This document shows, piece after piece, positions 61,382-64,000 of a stretch of 64,000 nucleotides of DNA (its first letter is position 1; the number at the start of each line of letters is the position of its first letter). The stretch comes from Massilia alkalitolerans DSM 17462 (GTDB taxonomy: Bacteria > Pseudomonadota > Gammaproteobacteria > Burkholderiales > Burkholderiaceae_D). The notes under the pieces are model-generated. The model did no database searches, was not told the DNA's origin, and saw nothing but the letters and a program-made list of their open reading frames with translations. The position numbers were made by a program, and so were the translations under genes. The stretch spans positions 1-64,000 of the forward strand of contig NZ_ATYR01000028.1 in assembly GCF_000427785.1 (NCBI RefSeq), read 5' to 3'.

Positions 61382-63187
61382 ATGAAAGCAAGCTTCAAGC
61401 TCGCAAGCCTGGCGGCCGCCGCGCTGCTGGCCTGCGGGCCGGCCTCGGCCGCCCAGGCAGACGCCCCCAAGCCGGCTTCCGCCGCCGCGAGCGCGGAAAG
61501 CCGCCAACTCAATGCGCTGGCCGACGAGTACTACGAGTCGCTGGCCCGCTTCGAGCCGGTGTGGGCCACCGAGAGCGGCGACAGCCGCTTCAACGACAAG
61601 CTGGGCTTGTCGATCTCGCCGAAGCTGCGCGAGCAGCAGTTCGCGCTCTACCGCAGCTATCTCAAGCGCTTGTCAGGCATTCCGCGCGAGCGCCTGGGAG
61701 GGCGCGACCAGACCAGCTACGACATCCTCAAGTTCGAGCTCGATAGCGCGCTGCGCCTGGCCGCCTTCCCGGAACACCTGATCCCGATCGACCAGATGCT
61801 CAGCATGCCGGTGATCCTGGCGAACTACGCCGGCGGCCAGGCCGCCCAGCCCCTGAACACCGTGCGCGACTACCGCGCCTACCTGAGCCGCCTGGCGCAG
61901 CTGGTGCCGCACATCGACCAGTCGATCGCCAACATGCGCGAAGGCGTCAAGCGCGGCGTGGTGCAGCCGCGCGAGCCGATGCAGTCCGCCCTGCCCCAGT
62001 TCAAGCAGCTGGTCGCGAACAAGACCGAAGCGAGCATCTTCTACACCCCGATCAAGAACATGCCGGCCAGCTTCACGGCTCTTGAAAAGCGCAGTCTGAC
62101 GCAGGCCTACCGCAAGACGATCGCGAACAAGCTCAATCCGGCGCTCAAGCGCCTGGCGACCTACCTGGAAAAGGACTACCTGCCGAAGACGCGCACCAGC
62201 GCCGGCTGGAACGCCCTGCCGGACGGCGCCGCCTGGTACGCGGCGCGCGTGGCGGCGATGACCACCACCAGCCTCACGCCCGAGCAGATCCACGAGATCG
62301 GCCTGAAGGAAGTGGCGCGCATCCAGGGCGAATACGCCGTGACCGGCCCCAAGATGGGCTACACCGGTCCGGCGGCCGGCCTGCCGCGCTGGGTTGCGGA
62401 GCAGCCGAAATACAAGCCGTTCACCTCGGACCAGCAGGTGATCGACGTGTACCGCGAGCTGGACACCAAGGTGCGCGCCAAGCTGCCTGCCCTGTTCACC
62501 CTGATGCCGAAGGCGCCGCTCGACCTGCGCCTGGAGCCGGAACTGTCGCGCGCCACCGCCTCGGACCACTACACCCCGCCGGCCGCGGACGGCTCGCGCC
62601 CGGGCGTGTTCTGGTCGGTAGTGAACGATCCGAAGCTGTACGGCAGCACCGGCATGGTCACGCTCTACCTGCATGAAGGCCAGCCGGGCCACCACTTCCA
62701 CATCGCGCTGGTGCAGGAACTCGGCCTGCCGAATTTCCGCAAGTTTGGCGGCAACAACGCCTTCACCGAGGGCTGGGCGCTGTATGCCGAGACCCTGGGC
62801 AAGGAGATGGGCCTGTTCGACAAGCCCGAGGATTACTTCGGCCACTTGAACGACGAGATGCTGCGTGCGGCGCGCCTGGTCGTGGATACCGGCCTGCACG
62901 CGAAGGGCTGGAGCCGTGCCCAGGCCATCACCTATTTCCAGGACACGCTGGGATACTCGGAAGCCGAGGCACGGGCGCAGATCGAACGCTACATGGTGTG
63001 GCCGGGACAGGCGCTGGGCTACAAGATCGGCTCGCTGAAGATCATGGAGCTGCGCAAGCGCGCGGAAAGCGCACTGGGCGAGAAGTTCAGCCTGCCGAAG
63101 TTCCACGAGATCGTGCTGGGCGACGGCACGCTGCCGCTGGCGGTGCTGGAGGCGAAGGTCGATCGGTGGATTGCCGAGACCAGGTAA
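61382..63187 (+). CDS. Exported DUF885 metallopeptidase-like protein
   Basis: The 601-residue protein has a signal peptide (about 1-23, ASLAAAALLACGPASAAQ). The DUF885 domain has zinc-site residues HEGQPGHH at 431-438 and EGWALYAE about 25 residues later, a HExxxH-type arrangement like carboxypeptidase/oligopeptidase families. DUF885 proteins are common exported proteins with proposed peptidase activity. A Cys at residue 18 of the signal does not sit in a convincing lipobox. A 214-bp MITE-like palindrome and T7 tract follow it. Confidence 0.87.
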   Translation: MKASFKLASLAAAALLACGPASAAQADAPKPASAAASAESRQLNALADEYYESLARFEPVWATESGDSRFNDKLGLSISPKLREQQFALYRSYLKRLSGIPRERLGGRDQTSYDILKFELDSALRLAAFPEHLIPIDQMLSMPVILANYAGGQAAQPLNTVRDYRAYLSRLAQLVPHIDQSIANMREGVKRGVVQPREPMQSALPQFKQLVANKTEASIFYTPIKNMPASFTALEKRSLTQAYRKTIANKLNPALKRLATYLEKDYLPKTRTSAGWNALPDGAAWYAARVAAMTTTSLTPEQIHEIGLKEVARIQGEYAVTGPKMGYTGPAAGLPRWVAEQPKYKPFTSDQQVIDVYRELDTKVRAKLPALFTLMPKAPLDLRLEPELSRATASDHYTPPAADGSRPGVFWSVVNDPKLYGSTGMVTLYLHEGQPGHHFHIALVQELGLPNFRKFGGNNAFTEGWALYAETLGKEMGLFDKPEDYFGHLNDEMLRAARLVVDTGLHAKGWSRAQAITYFQDTLGYSEAEARAQIERYMVWPGQALGYKIGSLKIMELRKRAESALGEKFSLPKFHEIVLGDGTLPLAVLEAKVDRWIAETR

Positions 63188-63200
63188 GACTGGGACGAAG

Positions 63201-63414
63201 CCGGGGTTTTCCCTAATGTCAGTCAGTTAAGCCGGAATTGTAAGGTGGGCGGGTTCCCCGCCCACGCGGTGATAGTTGCGATACGAATAGCCGCACGGGC
63301 TGCAGTACTGTGATTTGACCGCGTGGGCGGGAAAACAGTCCACTGGACTGTTTTCCCCCGCCCACCCTACGGATGAGCAGTGGCTTTTAAGACTGGCATT
63401 AGGGTTTTCCCCGG
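63201..63414. repeat. MITE-like 214-bp imperfect palindrome
   Basis: The left end CCGGGG-N4-CCCTAATGTCAGTC is the imperfect inverse of the right end GACTGGCATTAGGG-N4-CCCCGG, and the arms extend inward about 50 bp to GTAAGGTGGGCGGG / CCCGCCCACCCTAC. Inside are CCCGCCCACGCGGT / ACCGCGTGGGCGGG arms and a hairpin AAAACAGTCC-ACT-GGACTGTTTT. There is no ORF. A run of seven T at 63415-63421 could make its right end a terminator for the DUF885 transcript. Confidence 0.7.
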
Positions 63415-63420
63415 TTTTTT

Positions 63421-64000
63421 TCATTCGTGTCCGACCACTTTCTTCATCCATGTCGACATGAAGGCAAGCGCCGAAGGCGCGACCGTTTCCTCGATCAGAA
63501 AATACTCGCTGGCCTTGCCAGTCCTGGCGGTCTGGAAGCTGTGGTTGAGGCCAGGAAGCTGGCGTACGACGCTCCGGGGAGAGCGGCCTGCGAGGGCACG
63601 CTCGATTTCTTTCAGGTTCTCGGCGGGCGGCACCTGGAGGTCCTTCTCTCCTCCCAGGGCCAGCACCGGGCAGGTGACGCGTTCGAGATACTGGCGCGGG
63701 TCCAGTGACAGGAAGCGCCGGAACCAGGGCGTCAGCAAGGCCTCGAAAGCTTCGTCGGGGATCCCTTCCGGCGGAATCTCGAGTGCGGTCCTGGTCGCCG
63801 CCGGCAAGGCATGCGTGGCCGCCCGCATGGCCGCCAGCGCATCGGGCCGGGTCCGGTCGCTTGCGGCGATCTCGAACAGCTCGCGTTCCTGCGACCGGTT
63901 GAGCAGGACGAGGGACTCGTCCATGCCTTCGGCGCGGCGGGCGGCCGCATCCTGCAGGCTTTTGATGTCGATGCCGGGCAGGCCGGTACCGCCGAGCATG
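63421..64000 (-). CDS. Alpha/beta hydrolase, C-terminal part
   Basis: The C-terminal 193 or so residues of a serine-hydrolase-type alpha/beta fold are in the window; the start and the nucleophile elbow are off the right edge. Visible are the LGGTGLPGIDI segment, acid-containing CPVLALGGEKDLQVP, and the catalytic-His segment LPGLNHSFQTA. The ATG at 63999 lies in a conserved internal segment and is not the start. It is convergent with the DUF885 gene and its TGA lies next to the T7 tract. Confidence 0.82.
   Translation of the reverse strand, partial: MLGGTGLPGIDIKSLQDAAARRAEGMDESLVLLNRSQERELFEIAASDRTRPDALAAMRAATHALPAATRTALEIPPEGIPDEAFEALLTPWFRRFLSLDPRQYLERVTCPVLALGGEKDLQVPPAENLKEIERALAGRSPRSVVRQLPGLNHSFQTARTGKASEYFLIEETVAPSALAFMSTWMKKVVGHE

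Noticed and set aside
1..64000. tRNA genes, CRISPR arrays, insertion sequences, prophage or integrase
   Set aside because: None seen in any intergenic gap or reading frame. Gaps are short and explained by promoters, operators or repeats.

Overview
The window is high-GC DNA from a betaproteobacterium, most likely an Oxalobacteraceae member of the Massilia/Telluria/Duganella kind. The evidence is the str operon (rpsL-rpsG-fusA-tuf), many exported peptidases, a TonB receptor, a MetR/MetE pair, and intergenic repeats of a kind common in such genomes. The genus is an inference. There is no tRNA, rRNA, CRISPR array, insertion sequence or prophage in view, so this is ordinary chromosome.

Layout. 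1-4.4 kb, minus strand: str operon with a clear sigma-70 promoter. 4.5-8 kb: a phosphoethanolamine-transferase-like membrane enzyme and, convergent with it, a MutS-type ATPase with a membrane hairpin. 8-11.2 kb: divergent metR/metE with two MetR-like half-consensus sites between them. 11.2-18.7 kb: a MacAB-like export operon (membrane-fusion adaptor, ABC ATPase, two FtsX-type permeases) followed by an NtrC-family sigma-54 response regulator and its histidine kinase. 18.7-24.3 kb: glutathione transferase, spermidine-synthase-like protein, TonB receptor, diguanylate cyclase. 24.4-39.5 kb, minus strand: an 11-gene run of two TldD/PmbA pairs (both TldD proteins with Tat signals), DUF4159, MoxR ATPase, DUF58, BatA-like, DUF4175-like, a membrane-anchored GATase-like protein, and a Kelch-propeller/alpha-beta-hydrolase fusion. 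39.8-46 kb: exported methyltransferase-like protein, Deg-type protease, serine hydrolase, M1 aminopeptidase. 46-64 kb: TMEM165/GDT1 transporter, PHP hydrolase, Tsx-like channel, a giant divergent cyclic-glucan-synthase-like protein, a desulfurase-rhodanese fusion with a divergent Lrp regulator, a LivK-type binding protein, a DUF885 peptidase and the end of an alpha/beta hydrolase gene.

Main discovery. The export operon at 11.4 kb and the TldD/MoxR operon reading left from 39.5 kb each have a sigma-54 promoter (GG-N10-GC; the second is a perfect TGGCAC-N5-TTGC). Each is preceded at 43-47 bp by the same cluster of TGTCCG/CGGACA half-sites in the same order. The sigma-54 activator and kinase are encoded in the export operon. 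The simplest reading is one two-component, sigma-54 regulon joining a peptide-type exporter to a Tat-exported TldD/PmbA proteolytic system and a MoxR/von Willebrand-type envelope complex. I know of no description of such a regulon.

Other points: the 2.7-kDa-scale glucan synthase homologue (about 2,680 residues) has lost the usual catalytic signatures in both its glycosyltransferase and phosphorylase parts; the desulfurase carries a metallo-beta-lactamase-like middle domain without metal ligands; and a MITE-like 214-bp imperfect palindrome lies at 63.2 kb.
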